DNA from: JAWKVD01 sp041398225
GTDB taxonomy: Bacteria > Pseudomonadota > Alphaproteobacteria > Caulobacterales > Hyphomonadaceae
Length of the DNA: 64,000 nucleotides
Reading direction: 5' to 3'
Assembly (NCBI GenBank): GCA_041398225.1
Contig: JAWKVD010000007.1
Span: 98,640-162,639 of the forward strand
Part shown: positions 34,310 to 53,059 of the stretch, in pieces
How the letters are laid out: each line of letters begins with the position of its first letter
How positions within the stretch are numbered: the stretch's first letter is position 1
Program-made: the position numbers and the translations under genes
The notes under the pieces: generated by a model
What the model saw: the letters and a program-made list of their open reading frames with translations, nothing else
Told to the model about the DNA's origin: nothing
The model's database searches: none

Positions 34310-34825
34310 ATGGATAAGGCAGGAAAAGCCGAAGCGCTGGAGGTCCTCAAGGGCGTCTTCGCGGATTCGGGCGTGGTTGTTGTCACGCAATATTCCGGGC
34401 TGACCGTGGCGGAGCTGACGGATCTGCGCGTGAAGCTCAAGGGCCAGGGCGCGGGTCTGAAAGTCATCAAGAACCGGCTGGCGAAGATCGCTCTGGAAGG
34501 CAAGGGCGGCGACGACGCGGCGAACCTGTTCTCAGGTCCCGTGGCGATCGCTTACTCCCCCGATCCTGTGGCGGCTACGAAAGTCGTGGCGGAGTTCGCC
34601 AAGGGGAACGACAAGCTCGTTCTCGTGGGCGGGCTCATGGGCGACACGGTCCTCGACCTCAACGGCGTGAAGACACTGGCTTCGCTGCCGTCGCTGGACG
34701 AACTCCGTGGCAAGCTCGTCGGCCTCATCCAGGCGCCTGCGACCAAGATCGCCGGCGTGCTGCAGGCCCCGGGCGGTCAGCTCGCGCGGGTTGTCGGCGC
34801 TTACGCCGCCAAGGACGCCGCCTAG
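34310..34825 (+). CDS. rplJ: 50S ribosomal protein L10
   Basis: 171 residues. The start at 34310 has AAGGAG 5 bases upstream and begins MDKAGKAEALEVLKG, the normal L10 start; a longer frame from 34157 is only leader sequence. The rRNA-binding N-terminal half has VVVTQYSGLTVAELTDLR and GLKVIKNRLAKIAL. The C-terminal helix that anchors L7/L12 dimers is present. It forms the stalk base. Confidence 0.97.
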   Translation: MDKAGKAEALEVLKGVFADSGVVVVTQYSGLTVAELTDLRVKLKGQGAGLKVIKNRLAKIALEGKGGDDAANLFSGPVAIAYSPDPVAATKVVAEFAKGNDKLVLVGGLMGDTVLDLNGVKTLASLPSLDELRGKLVGLIQAPATKIAGVLQAPGGQLARVVGAYAAKDAA

Positions 34826-34891
34826 AAGACATCAGCCTCACTACTCAAGCCCAACACCAAGTCACACCTAAAGAACCCAGGGAATTGTCAA

Positions 34892-35272
34892 ATGTCCAAA
34901 CTCGAACAGATCGTTGAGGACCTGTCCTCGTTGACCGTCCTCGAAGCGGCGGAACTCGCCAAGCTTCTCGAAGACAAATGGGGCGTCTCGGCCGCTGCGC
35001 CGGTCGCGATGGCCATGCCGGTCGGCGGCGGCGCTGCCGCGGCTCCGGTCGAAGAGAAAACCGAATTCACGGTCGTCCTGAAGGACGCCGGCGACAAGAA
35101 GATCAACGTGATCAAGGTCGTCCGCGAAGTGAACCCGGCCCTCGGCCTGAAAGAAGCCAAGGACCTCGTCGAAGCCGCGCCCAAGCCGCTCAAGGAAGGC
35201 GTCACCAAGGAAGAGGCCGAGACCATCAAGAAGAAACTCGAGGAAGCCGGCGCCAAGGTGGACCTCACCTAG
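34892..35272 (+). CDS. rplL: 50S ribosomal protein L7/L12
   Basis: 126 residues. The N-terminal dimerisation domain has LEQIVEDLSSLTVLEAAELAKLLEDKWGV, followed by an Ala-rich hinge. The factor-binding C-terminal domain has EFTVVLKDAGDKKINVIK and GLKEAKDLVEAAPKPLKEGV. It recruits translation GTPases to the ribosome. Confidence 0.98.
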   Translation: MSKLEQIVEDLSSLTVLEAAELAKLLEDKWGVSAAAPVAMAMPVGGGAAAAPVEEKTEFTVVLKDAGDKKINVIKVVREVNPALGLKEAKDLVEAAPKPLKEGVTKEEAETIKKKLEEAGAKVDLT

Positions 35273-35383
35273 TCCGGTCTCCTGCGGGGGCGGGCGAAGG
35301 GCCGCAAACCTTCGCTCCGTTCTCGCACGTATGGGGCGCCGCGCGTGCGGGGCGACGGCCTGTACGAACGTAAAGTGAAGTGG

Positions 35384-35405
35384 CGGCGGCTCTCCGGAGC
35401 CGCCG
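35384..35405 (+). terminator. Hairpin between rplL and rpoB (attenuator or processing site)
   Basis: A 9-bp stem CGGCGGCTC with GAGCCGCCG around a TCCG tetraloop, without a T tract. In E. coli the rplL-rpoB gap has a partial terminator and an RNase III site; this hairpin sits in the matching place. The 267-base gap has no gene I can support. Confidence 0.5.
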
Positions 35406-35539
35406 TCTCCCGCGCCGGACTGAGAAGAACCCACGGGTCCCGTCAGGGGCTTACACCCGCCGCCGACGCCAGCCGCCGACCCCGACTTGGGTCTCCGGAT
35501 CGACGCCTGCGGCCACAGATAGAAAGACCTGGAGCGGAC

Positions 35540-39652
<4,113 letters not shown>

Positions 39653-39731
39653 GGCCGGCGATAGTCAGATTGCGTAACCGCCGGCTCGGTCCCGGCCGGC
39701 GGACCACCCCCAGAGGGAGACAGGCGTCAAT

Positions 39732-43907
<4,176 letters not shown>

Positions 43908-43938
43908 GGCCCTTCCGGGACGAATCGCATGATTGCGG

Positions 43939-43967
43939 CGGCGGCGAATGGAAGTTCGCCGCCGTTT
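43939..43967 (+). terminator. Terminator after rpoC
   Basis: A 10-bp stem CGGCGGCGAA (43939-43948) with TTCGCCGCCG (43955-43964) and a 6-base loop is followed by TTTGC. The T tract is short. Confidence 0.7.
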
Positions 43968-44034
43968 GCATGTCAGGAGCCTGTGGAATGCCGCCTGTGG
44001 CCGTCAGAAAGCAGAAATCTGCCGGTTGCGAGGC

Positions 44035-44063
44035 TTGACCCGGTTAGGCTGCCCCATTATGAC
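44035..44063 (+). promoter_or_regulatory. Predicted promoter for the str operon
   Basis: TTGACC (44035-44040), 17 bases, then TATGAC (44058-44063). It lies 233 bases before rpsL and after the rpoC terminator; a near-consensus housekeeping promoter. Confidence 0.7.
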
Positions 44064-44152
44064 GCCGCTTCACATCGCAGGACCGGCCGTGGGAAATGCC
44101 CAAACGCGGTTTGGCGGGGTGTCTTAAGAGAGCGAAAGCCTCAAATTAGTCC

Positions 44153-44195
44153 GGCCGGGGCAGGCGATCGGTCTGTCGCGGCCATGCAGTTTTTT
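44153..44195 (+). terminator. Possible attenuator hairpin in rpsL leader
   Basis: GGCC (44153-44156) pairs with GGCC (44180-44183) around an inner GCGA/TCGC stem. Six T's follow at 44190-44195 after a 6-base spacer. It could cause partial termination before rpsL. Weak because the T tract is not adjacent. Confidence 0.3.
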
Positions 44196-44296
44196 CGAGA
44201 TCATCGTGTCCCGGGGGATTTCCGCGGGCGCGCCAGCGGCGCCGGACATGGGTTCGAAGCCGGTCGACAAGGCGAATGAAGGTAGGGCGAAGGTAG

Positions 44297-44668
44297 ATGC
44301 CGACGATCCAGCAGCTGATCCGCAAGCCGCGGACAGAAAAGCCTAAACGGAACAAGGTTCCGGCCCTTAAGGCCTGTCCCCAGCGTCGCGGCGTCTGCAC
44401 GCGCGTCTACACCACCACCCCGAAGAAGCCGAACTCGGCGCTGCGGAAGGTCGCCAAGGTGCGCCTGACCACGCAGCACGAGGCCGTCTGCTACATTCCG
44501 GGCGAGGGCCACAACCTTCAGGAGCACTCTGTCGTGCTCATCCGCGGCGGCCGCGTGAAAGACCTTCCGGGCGTCCGCTACCACATTCTTCGCGGCGTGC
44601 TCGATACGCAGGGCGTCAAGGACCGCAAGAAGCGCCGTTCGCATTACGGCGTCAAACGACCCAAATAG
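44297..44668 (+). CDS. rpsL: 30S ribosomal protein S12
   Basis: 123 residues. Decoding-centre residues are wild type: Lys43 in TTPKKPNSALRK and Lys88-Pro91 in GRVKDLPGVRYH, so no known streptomycin-resistance change is present. Asp89 is the usual methylthiolation site. First gene of the str operon; rpsG starts 12 bases downstream. Confidence 0.98.
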   Translation: MPTIQQLIRKPRTEKPKRNKVPALKACPQRRGVCTRVYTTTPKKPNSALRKVAKVRLTTQHEAVCYIPGEGHNLQEHSVVLIRGGRVKDLPGVRYHILRGVLDTQGVKDRKKRRSHYGVKRPK

Positions 44669-44679
44669 GCAGCTAAAAC

Positions 44680-45150
44680 ATGTCCCGTCGCCACCGCGCA
44701 GAAAAACGCCAGGTTCTCCCGGACGCCCGTTTCCAGGACCAGGTCCTCACCCGGTTCATGAACCAGGTGATGTACGAAGGTAAGAAGTCGATCGCCGAAA
44801 AGATCGTCTACGGCGCCCTCGAATCGGTCGAAACCAAGTCCCGCCGCCCCGGCGTCGAGATGTTCCACGAAGCGCTGGAAAAGGTCGCTCCCGCGGTTGA
44901 AGTGCGGTCGCGTCGCGTCGGCGGCGCAACCTATCAGGTTCCGGTGGAAGTCCGCCCCGAGCGTCGTCAGGCGCTTGCGATTCGCTGGTTGATCTCCGCC
45001 GCCCGCGCGCGCTCTGAAAACACCATGCAAGAGCGCCTCGCCGCTGAACTGCTGGACGCTGCGAACGGTCGCGGCACCGCGGTCAAGAAGCGCGAAGACA
45101 CGCACCGCATGGCCGAAGCCAACCGGGCCTTCTCGCACTATCGCTGGTAA
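44680..45150 (+). CDS. rpsG: 30S ribosomal protein S7
   Basis: 156 residues, normal length. Typical start MSRRHRAEKRQVLPDARF and a central RPGVEMFHEALEKVAPAVEVRSRRVGG rRNA-binding region; the C-terminal helix ends AFSHYRW. It nucleates 30S head assembly and may repress the str operon, as in E. coli. A 39-base gap precedes fusA. Confidence 0.98.
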   Translation: MSRRHRAEKRQVLPDARFQDQVLTRFMNQVMYEGKKSIAEKIVYGALESVETKSRRPGVEMFHEALEKVAPAVEVRSRRVGGATYQVPVEVRPERRQALAIRWLISAARARSENTMQERLAAELLDAANGRGTAVKKREDTHRMAEANRAFSHYRW

Positions 45151-45189
45151 CCCGGCGCATTCTCAGATCGAACGAACAGGGCGCTCCCC

Positions 45190-47268
45190 ATGCCTCGCAC
45201 CCATCAACTTTCCGACTACCGAAATTTCGGGATCATGGCGCACATTGACGCCGGAAAGACCACGACGACGGAGCGGATTCTCTACTACACCGGCAAGTCG
45301 CACAAGATCGGCGAAGTCCATGACGGCGCGGCCACCATGGACTGGATGGAGCAGGAGCAGGAACGCGGCATCACCATCACGTCCGCTGCGACCACCTGTT
45401 TCTGGGCCGACAAGCGCCTGAACATCATCGACACCCCCGGACACGTCGACTTCACCATCGAAGTTGAGCGCAGCCTCCGCGTGCTCGACGGCGCGGTCGC
45501 CGTGCTCGACGGAAACCAGGGCGTTGAGCCGCAAACCGAGACGGTTTGGCGTCAGGCCGACAAGTACAAGGTTCCGCGCATCGTCTTCGCCAACAAGATG
45601 GATAAGATTGGCGCGGACTTCTACAACTGCGTCGCCGACATGGTGAAACGCCTTGGCGTGAAGCCCGTCCCGCTGCAGCTCCCGATCGGCATCGAGAGCG
45701 GCTTCAAGGGCGTGGTCGACCTCGTCAACATGAAGGCGATCGTCTGGGAAGAGGAAAGCCTCGGGGCGAAGTTCCACGAAGCCGAAATCCCTGAAGACCT
45801 GCAAGACAAGGCCGTCCAGTACCGCGCCGAGCTCGTCGAAGCTGCGGTCGAACTCGATGACGACGCCATGGGCGCCTACCTCGAAGGGCAGGAGCCGGAC
45901 GTCCCCACGCTGAAGAAGCTGATCCGGAAGGCCGTGCTCACGGGCGCGTTCTACCCGATGCTGTGCGGCTCGGCGTTCAAGAACAAGGGCGTTCAGCCGC
46001 TGCTCGACGCCGTCGTCGATTACCTGCCGTCTCCGCTCGACGTTCCCCCGATCAAGGGCATCGACCCGAAGACCGAAGAAGAAGTTGTCCGCAAGAGCTC
46101 GGACGACGAGCCGCTGTCCATGCTGGCGTTCAAGATCATGAACGACCCGTTCGTGGGCTCGCTCACCTTCTGCCGCATCTATTCGGGCAAGCTCGAAACC
46201 GGCGTCACGCTCCAGAACACCGTGAAGGAGAAGAAAGAGCGCATCGGCCGTATGCTCGAGATGCACTCCAACGACCGGAAAGACATCAAGGAAGCTTTCG
46301 CCGGCGACATCGTCGCGATCGCGGGCCTCAAGGACACGACCACGGGCGACACGCTGTGCGATCCCTCCAAGCCGGTCATCCTCGAGCGCATGGAATTCCC
46401 CGAGCCGGTTATCCAGATCGCGGTCGAGCCGAAATCCAAGGCGGACCAGGAAAAGATGGCGCTCGCGCTGCAGCGCCTGGCTTCTGAAGACCCGTCCTTC
46501 CGCGTCCGTACGGACGAGGAATCGGGCCAGACCCTGATGGCCGGCATGGGCGAGCTTCACCTCGACATTCTGGTCGACCGCATGCGCCGCGAGTTCAAGG
46601 TCGAGGCCAACATCGGTCAGCCGCAGGTCGCCTACCGCGAAACCTTGGGCAAGCCGGCGGAAATCACCTACACGCACAAGAAGCAGACGGGCGGCACCGG
46701 CCAGTTCGCCGAGGTCAAGATCCTGTTCGAACCGCAGGAGCCGGGCGCCGGCTACGAATTCAGCAGCGCCATCGTCGGCGGTGCGGTTCCGAAGGAATAC
46801 ATTCCGGGCGTCGAGAAGGGCATCAAGTCCGTGATGAACGCCGGCCCGCTGGTCGGCTTCCCGGTCATCGACTTCAAGGCGACGCTGCTGGACGGCAAGT
46901 TCCACGACGTCGACTCGAGCGTCCTCGCGTTCGAAATCGCTTCGCGCTCGGCGTTCAGGGAAGCGGCCAAGCAGGCGCAAATGAAGCTGCTTGAACCGAT
47001 CATGAAGGTGGAAGTCGTGTCTCCGGAAGAGTATGTCGGCACCGTCATCGGTGACCTCAACTCTCGCCGTGGCATGATCCAGGGCCAGGAGATGCGCGGC
47101 AACGCCACGGTCATCAACGCCATGGTCCCCCTTGCCAACATGTTTGGCTACGTTAACAACCTGCGCTCGCAGACGCAGGGCCGCGCGAACTACACGATGC
47201 AGTTCGACCACTATGAGGCGGTGCCGAACGCCGTCGCCAAGGATGTCATCGAAAAACTCAGCGGCTGA
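45190..47268 (+). CDS. fusA: Elongation factor G
   Basis: 692-residue translational GTPase. G1 is AHIDAGKTTTTERIL, the switch region includes DWMEQEQERGITITSA, G3 is DTPGHVDFT and G4 is NKMDK. Domains II-V follow, with GMGELHLDILVDRM and the C-terminal NSRRGMIQGQE. It drives ribosome translocation and recycling. Confidence 0.98.
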   Translation: MPRTHQLSDYRNFGIMAHIDAGKTTTTERILYYTGKSHKIGEVHDGAATMDWMEQEQERGITITSAATTCFWADKRLNIIDTPGHVDFTIEVERSLRVLDGAVAVLDGNQGVEPQTETVWRQADKYKVPRIVFANKMDKIGADFYNCVADMVKRLGVKPVPLQLPIGIESGFKGVVDLVNMKAIVWEEESLGAKFHEAEIPEDLQDKAVQYRAELVEAAVELDDDAMGAYLEGQEPDVPTLKKLIRKAVLTGAFYPMLCGSAFKNKGVQPLLDAVVDYLPSPLDVPPIKGIDPKTEEEVVRKSSDDEPLSMLAFKIMNDPFVGSLTFCRIYSGKLETGVTLQNTVKEKKERIGRMLEMHSNDRKDIKEAFAGDIVAIAGLKDTTTGDTLCDPSKPVILERMEFPEPVIQIAVEPKSKADQEKMALALQRLASEDPSFRVRTDEESGQTLMAGMGELHLDILVDRMRREFKVEANIGQPQVAYRETLGKPAEITYTHKKQTGGTGQFAEVKILFEPQEPGAGYEFSSAIVGGAVPKEYIPGVEKGIKSVMNAGPLVGFPVIDFKATLLDGKFHDVDSSVLAFEIASRSAFREAAKQAQMKLLEPIMKVEVVSPEEYVGTVIGDLNSRRGMIQGQEMRGNATVINAMVPLANMFGYVNNLRSQTQGRANYTMQFDHYEAVPNAVAKDVIEKLSG

Positions 47269-47325
47269 GGCTGAGTGAAACTGTAACCGGCCTCGCCGCC
47301 AAGAAGGACCATGGAGTAAGGAAAG

Positions 47326-48516
<1,191 letters not shown>

Positions 48517-48551
48517 TCGCAGCTAGCCTGACGACACTGACGAGACAAAGG

Positions 48552-48589
48552 AACCGCCGGCGGGTCGCCCCGCCGGCGGTTTCGCGTTT
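48552..48589 (+). terminator. Strong terminator after tuf
   Basis: A perfect 13-bp stem AACCGCCGGCGGG (48552-48564) with CCCGCCGGCGGTT (48569-48581), a TCGC tetraloop, then TCGCGTTT. It ends the str operon. Confidence 0.88.
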
Positions 48590-48671
48590 GGGGCGGGCAG
48601 TTGGGGCGATCGGCGGGGCGGGGCGGCGATACCGTTTTGGTCCTGACGCAAACAACGGTTACCGTGGGTTC

Positions 48672-49388
48672 ATGCGCAAGGAATACCGCTACAGCACCTC
48701 GCTCGACTGGGGCGTCTACGGCATCGGGCTGGTCTTCATCCTGTTCGCCGTGGTGGTCGCCGTAACCGGTCAGTGGCTGGCCACGGCCTTCATCGGCGTC
48801 GCCGGGGCGGGAATCATCGCCGCCATGCGCGTCTGGCGCCAGGGGGCGGGGCCGTTCCTGGTGCTCGACGACTGCGGCCTGCGCGCGCCGCCGATCCATG
48901 TCGACATTCCGTGGAGCAACATCATTCGCGTGTGGCTCCACAACCCGCGCCGTCCGGGCAGGGGCGGGGTGCGGCTCGCTTTTGAAGTTCGCGACGAGCG
49001 CCAGGTCGGTCCGGGACTTCGCCGCAAGGGGCTGTTCGGGGGAATCGTCCGCCCGCCGGGTGCGCCCAAAATCTCCTTCGCCTTGCCCAAGCTGAACGTG
49101 AAGCCCGAGAAAATGCTCAAGGAAATAGAGGGTTACCTCTTGGGGCGACCGGGGCGAGAGATTGAGCCGGTTGTCGATGCGGTCGCGGAAGACCTCGCGC
49201 CAGCACAGCTGGAGGCCCCCAAAACGGGCGAATCCCCCGCCGATTCCCCTGCCGGAGAGGTGGTTCGCGTCGAATCGCCATCCGAACCGTCCGCGGAGCA
49301 GGCCGAACCCGGCGAAAAGTCGGCGTCCAGGCAGCCGCGCGGCCCGGTGGAGATCCTTCCGCCGCTGAACGAAAAGCCCGACGAGTAA
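48672..49388 (+). CDS. Hypothetical membrane protein between tuf and rpsJ
   Basis: 238 residues. Two close transmembrane helices (about residues 13-33 and 37-55) are followed by a small beta-rich segment (GPFLVLDDCGLRAPPIHVDIPW and RLAFEVRD) that resembles a bacterial PH-like domain. A long acidic, proline-rich C-terminal tail comes last. The start at 48672 (MRKEYRYS) has only a weak ribosome-binding site; a frame from 48588 overlaps the tuf terminator. Placed between the tuf terminator and the S10 promoter, so it is a separate unit. Function unknown. Confidence 0.75.
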   Translation: MRKEYRYSTSLDWGVYGIGLVFILFAVVVAVTGQWLATAFIGVAGAGIIAAMRVWRQGAGPFLVLDDCGLRAPPIHVDIPWSNIIRVWLHNPRRPGRGGVRLAFEVRDERQVGPGLRRKGLFGGIVRPPGAPKISFALPKLNVKPEKMLKEIEGYLLGRPGREIEPVVDAVAEDLAPAQLEAPKTGESPADSPAGEVVRVESPSEPSAEQAEPGEKSASRQPRGPVEILPPLNEKPDE

Positions 49389-49437
49389 TCCGCCTGCCGA
49401 AACTCCCCCTGGGGGCGTTAAACTTGGCGGTTACCGC

Positions 49438-49466
49438 TTGACGCTGTTCGCGCCGGGCACTAGAAG
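49438..49466 (+). promoter_or_regulatory. Predicted promoter for the S10-spc operon
   Basis: TTGACG (49438-49443), 17 bases, then TAGAAG (49461-49466), 144 bases before rpsJ. In the leader, a 5-bp hairpin (GGGGA/TCCCC at about 49562-49575) lies 35 bases before the rpsJ start. Confidence 0.6.
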
Positions 49467-49610
49467 CCCCACTCCTTTCGACGTTCCGGCAGTGGCTTTG
49501 GAGCCAAACGCGGCGCGCGACTGTGAAAACGGCAAAGTTTTAGAAGCGTGACGGCCCATCGGGGGACGGTTCCCCAAGGGTTGGCGCGCGTTTTCGTTTC
49601 GGGTGATCCG

Positions 49611-49928
49611 ATGGACCGGCAAAATATCCGCATTCGCCTTAAGGCCTTCGATCATCGCGCGCTGGATATGTCCGCTCGTGAGATCGTTTCGACCGCCAAG
49701 CGCACCGGCGCTCAGGTGCGCGGACCGGTGCCGCTTCCCACGCGAATCGAGAAGTTCACGGTGAACCGGTCGCCGCATATCGATAAGAAGTCCCGCGATC
49801 AGTTCGAAATCCGCACGCACAAGCGCGTGCTCGACATCGTCGATCCCACCCCGCAGACCGTCGACGCGCTGATGAAGCTCGACCTGTCCGCCGGCGTTGC
49901 GGTCGAGATCAAGCTGGGGAACGGCTGA
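49611..49928 (+). CDS. rpsJ: 30S ribosomal protein S10
   Basis: 105 residues. Start MDRQNIRIRLKAFDH at 49611 with GGGTGA upstream; a longer frame from 49548 is leader. VPLPTRIEKFTVNRSPHIDKKSRDQFE is the conserved loop that also binds NusB/NusG in antitermination. The stop overlaps the rplC ATG by one base. Confidence 0.97.
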   Translation: MDRQNIRIRLKAFDHRALDMSAREIVSTAKRTGAQVRGPVPLPTRIEKFTVNRSPHIDKKSRDQFEIRTHKRVLDIVDPTPQTVDALMKLDLSAGVAVEIKLGNG

Positions 49929-50686
49929 TGCGTACCGGTGTAGTCGCCAAGAAAATCGGCATGACCCGCGTGTTCGGCGCGGACGGCTCTCACGTCCCGG
50001 TCACCGTCCTCTCGCTCGAAGGCTGTCAGGTCGTCGGCGTGCGCAAGGATGAAGTCCGCGAAGTCGACGTGAAGAAGCGCGGCGAGACCGTTGGTCAGCG
50101 CAAGGCCAATGACGGCTACTCCGCCGTCGTGATCGGCGCCGGCGCCCGCAAGGCCAAGAACGTGTCGAAGCCGGCGCGCGGCCAGTTCGCCAAGGCGGGC
50201 GTAGAGCCGAAGGCCGTTGTTCGTGAATTCCGCGTGTCCCCGGACATGCTGCTTGAGGTCGGCGCAGAAATCTCCGCCGACCATTTTGTTGTTGGCCAGA
50301 AGGTCGACATCGCCGGCATCTCGAAAGGCCGCGGTTTCTCGGGCGCCATGCGCCGCTGGAACTTCGGCGGTCTGCGCGCCACGCACGGCGTGTCGATCAG
50401 CCACCGTTCGCACGGTTCGACCGGCCAACGGCAGGACCCCGGCAAGGTCTTCAAAGGTAAGAAAATGGCGGGTCACTGGGGCGTTGAGCGCGTGACCACG
50501 CAAAACCTCGAAATCGTCCGCACCGACGCCGAACGCGGCCTGATCCTGGTGCGCGGCTCCGTCCCCGGCTCCGAAAACGGCTGGGTCGAGATCCGCGACG
50601 CGGTCAAGCACGACGCTCCGGCGGATGCGCCCATGCCCGCGGGTGTGAAGGCCAGCGACGAGTCGTCCAAGGAGGCGCAGGGCTGA
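49928..50686 (+). CDS. rplC: 50S ribosomal protein L3
   Basis: 252 residues, longer than the 209 of E. coli because of a C-terminal tail rich in Ala, Asp and Pro (from about residue 218) and some loop growth, as in other alphaproteobacteria. The central extension near the peptidyl-transferase centre has GSTGQRQDPGKVFKGKKMAGH, including the Gln that is methylated by PrmB in E. coli. The stop overlaps rplD by one base. Confidence 0.97.
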   Translation: MRTGVVAKKIGMTRVFGADGSHVPVTVLSLEGCQVVGVRKDEVREVDVKKRGETVGQRKANDGYSAVVIGAGARKAKNVSKPARGQFAKAGVEPKAVVREFRVSPDMLLEVGAEISADHFVVGQKVDIAGISKGRGFSGAMRRWNFGGLRATHGVSISHRSHGSTGQRQDPGKVFKGKKMAGHWGVERVTTQNLEIVRTDAERGLILVRGSVPGSENGWVEIRDAVKHDAPADAPMPAGVKASDESSKEAQG

Positions 50687-51624
50687 TGAAACTCTCCGTC
50701 GTCAAACTCGACAGCAAGAAAGCCGGCGACATCGAGCTCGATGACGCGGTGTTCGGCATCGCCGACATTCGCGGCGACATCCTGCAGCGCATGGTTCGCT
50801 ATCAGCTGTCCAAGCGTCAGGCCGGCACGCACTCCACGCTGTCGCGCTCCAACGTGACGCGCACCACCAAGAAGCTCTATCGCCAGAAGGGCACGGGCGG
50901 CGCCCGCCACGGTTCGCGCAACGCTCCGATCTTCGTCGGCGGCGGCACGGCCCACGGCCCGCACCCGCACAGCCACGCTCACGACCTTCCCAAGAAGGTC
51001 CGCGCGATGGCCATGAAGCATGCGCTCTCGGCCAAGGTGAAAGACGGCGCGCTCATCGTCCTCGACGAGGCCGCGCTCGAATCCGGCAAGACCAAGGAGC
51101 TGACGGCTCAGTTCAAGGCGCTCGGCATCTCCAACGCGCTGGTCATCGGCGGCGAGACGCTGGACCAGGGCTTCGCCAACGCCGCCCGCAACATCCCCAA
51201 CATCGACGTGCTGCCGTTCGCCGGCCTCAACGTCTACGACGTGCTCCGTCGCCACACGCTGGTGATGACGCGCGAAGCGGTTGAGAAAGTCCACGGTCGC
51301 TTCTCCGGCGACGAGGGCGGCGCGGTCGCCGGCGCCAAGCCGGGCGAAGCCGGCTTTGTCGACGATGTCGTCCTGATCGACGGCGTGGGCGTCAAGGCCA
51401 CGAAATCGCTGAAAGGCGAGGGCTATGGCGAGCTGACCAAGCTGGCCGCTCTGTCCGCCGACGACGCGAAAGCCGTTTTCGAGAAAATCGGTCTTGGTGA
51501 CCGCGCCGCTCGTGAAGAGTGGCTCGTGCAGGCTCAGGAGCTGGTCTCCGGCAAGCCGCCGCGCGCCAAGGTCGACCAGCGTCTGCTCCAACAGATGCGC
51601 GCCAAGCAAACGAAGGAGGCCTAG
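50686..51624 (+). CDS. rplD: 50S ribosomal protein L4 with C-terminal helix-hairpin-helix-like extension
   Basis: 312 residues against about 201-207 for normal L4. Residues 1-206 are a complete L4: the exit-tunnel loop has RQKGTGGARHGSRNAPIFVGGG and the globular end reads RHTLVMTREAVEKVHGRF. After a Gly/Ala linker, residues about 226-295 form an added domain: DDVVLIDGVGVKATKSL, then LTKLAALSADDAKAVFEKIGLGDRAAREEWL and QAQELVSGKPPRAKVDQ. This matches the H3TH-like helix-hairpin-helix pattern (D-D-x-x-x-I-x-G-V-G, G-R-x-x-R-x-x-W-x-x-Q-A). Frame and stop are clean, so it is a real fusion. The role is unknown. Confidence 0.95.
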   Translation: MKLSVVKLDSKKAGDIELDDAVFGIADIRGDILQRMVRYQLSKRQAGTHSTLSRSNVTRTTKKLYRQKGTGGARHGSRNAPIFVGGGTAHGPHPHSHAHDLPKKVRAMAMKHALSAKVKDGALIVLDEAALESGKTKELTAQFKALGISNALVIGGETLDQGFANAARNIPNIDVLPFAGLNVYDVLRRHTLVMTREAVEKVHGRFSGDEGGAVAGAKPGEAGFVDDVVLIDGVGVKATKSLKGEGYGELTKLAALSADDAKAVFEKIGLGDRAAREEWLVQAQELVSGKPPRAKVDQRLLQQMRAKQTKEA

Positions 51625-51627
51625 GCC

Positions 51628-51927
51628 ATGGCCGCCCCGAAGACCATTCACTACGGCCTCATCACGGCTCCGGTCATCACCGAGAAAAGCACGATCCTGT
51701 CCGAGCAGAACAAGGTCGTCTTCAAGGTTCCGCTGACCGCCACCAAGCCGGAAATCAAGGAAGCGATCGAAGCGCTGTTCAACGTCAACGTGACGGCGGT
51801 GAACACCATCGTGACCAAGGGCAAGACGAAGTTCTTCCGTGGCCGTGAAGGCCGTCGGTCGGACATGAAGAAAGCGATCGTTACGCTGAAGGACGGCCAG
51901 TCCATCGACGTAACGACCGGCCTGTAA
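51628..51927 (+). CDS. rplW: 50S ribosomal protein L23
   Basis: 99 residues. LITAPVITEKSTILSEQNKVVFKV and the loop GKTKFFRGREGRRSDMKKAIVTLK are typical. L23 sits at the tunnel exit and binds trigger factor and SRP. It starts 4 bases after the rplD stop. Confidence 0.97.
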   Translation: MAAPKTIHYGLITAPVITEKSTILSEQNKVVFKVPLTATKPEIKEAIEALFNVNVTAVNTIVTKGKTKFFRGREGRRSDMKKAIVTLKDGQSIDVTTGL

Positions 51928-51937
51928 GGGTAGGCAG

Positions 51938-52765
<828 letters not shown>

Positions 52766-52779
52766 CGGAGAGATACACG

Positions 52780-53058
52780 ATGGCTCGCTCCGTCTGGAAA
52801 GGCCCCTTTGTCGACGGTTACCTTCTGAAGAAGGCCGACGCCGCTCAGGGCGCTTCGCGTCCGACGCCGATCAAGACCTGGTCGCGCCGGTCCACGATCC
52901 TGCCGCAGTTCGTTGGCCTGACTTTCCAGGTCCACAACGGCAAGGCGTTCGTCCCGGTCGCCATCTCGGAAGAGATGGTCGGCCACAAGCTTGGCGAGTT
53001 CGCTCCGACCCGCACCTATTTCGGTCACGGCGCGGACAAGAAGGCAAAGAAGAAGTAA
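52780..53058 (+). CDS. rpsS: 30S ribosomal protein S19
   Basis: 92 residues. MARSVWKGPFVDGYLLKKA start, RRSTILPQFVGLTFQVHNGK and GHKLGEFAPTRTYFGH are the family hallmarks. It binds 16S rRNA in the head with S13. GGAGAG precedes the ATG. Confidence 0.98.
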   Translation: MARSVWKGPFVDGYLLKKADAAQGASRPTPIKTWSRRSTILPQFVGLTFQVHNGKAFVPVAISEEMVGHKLGEFAPTRTYFGHGADKKAKKK

Positions 53059-53059
53059 G

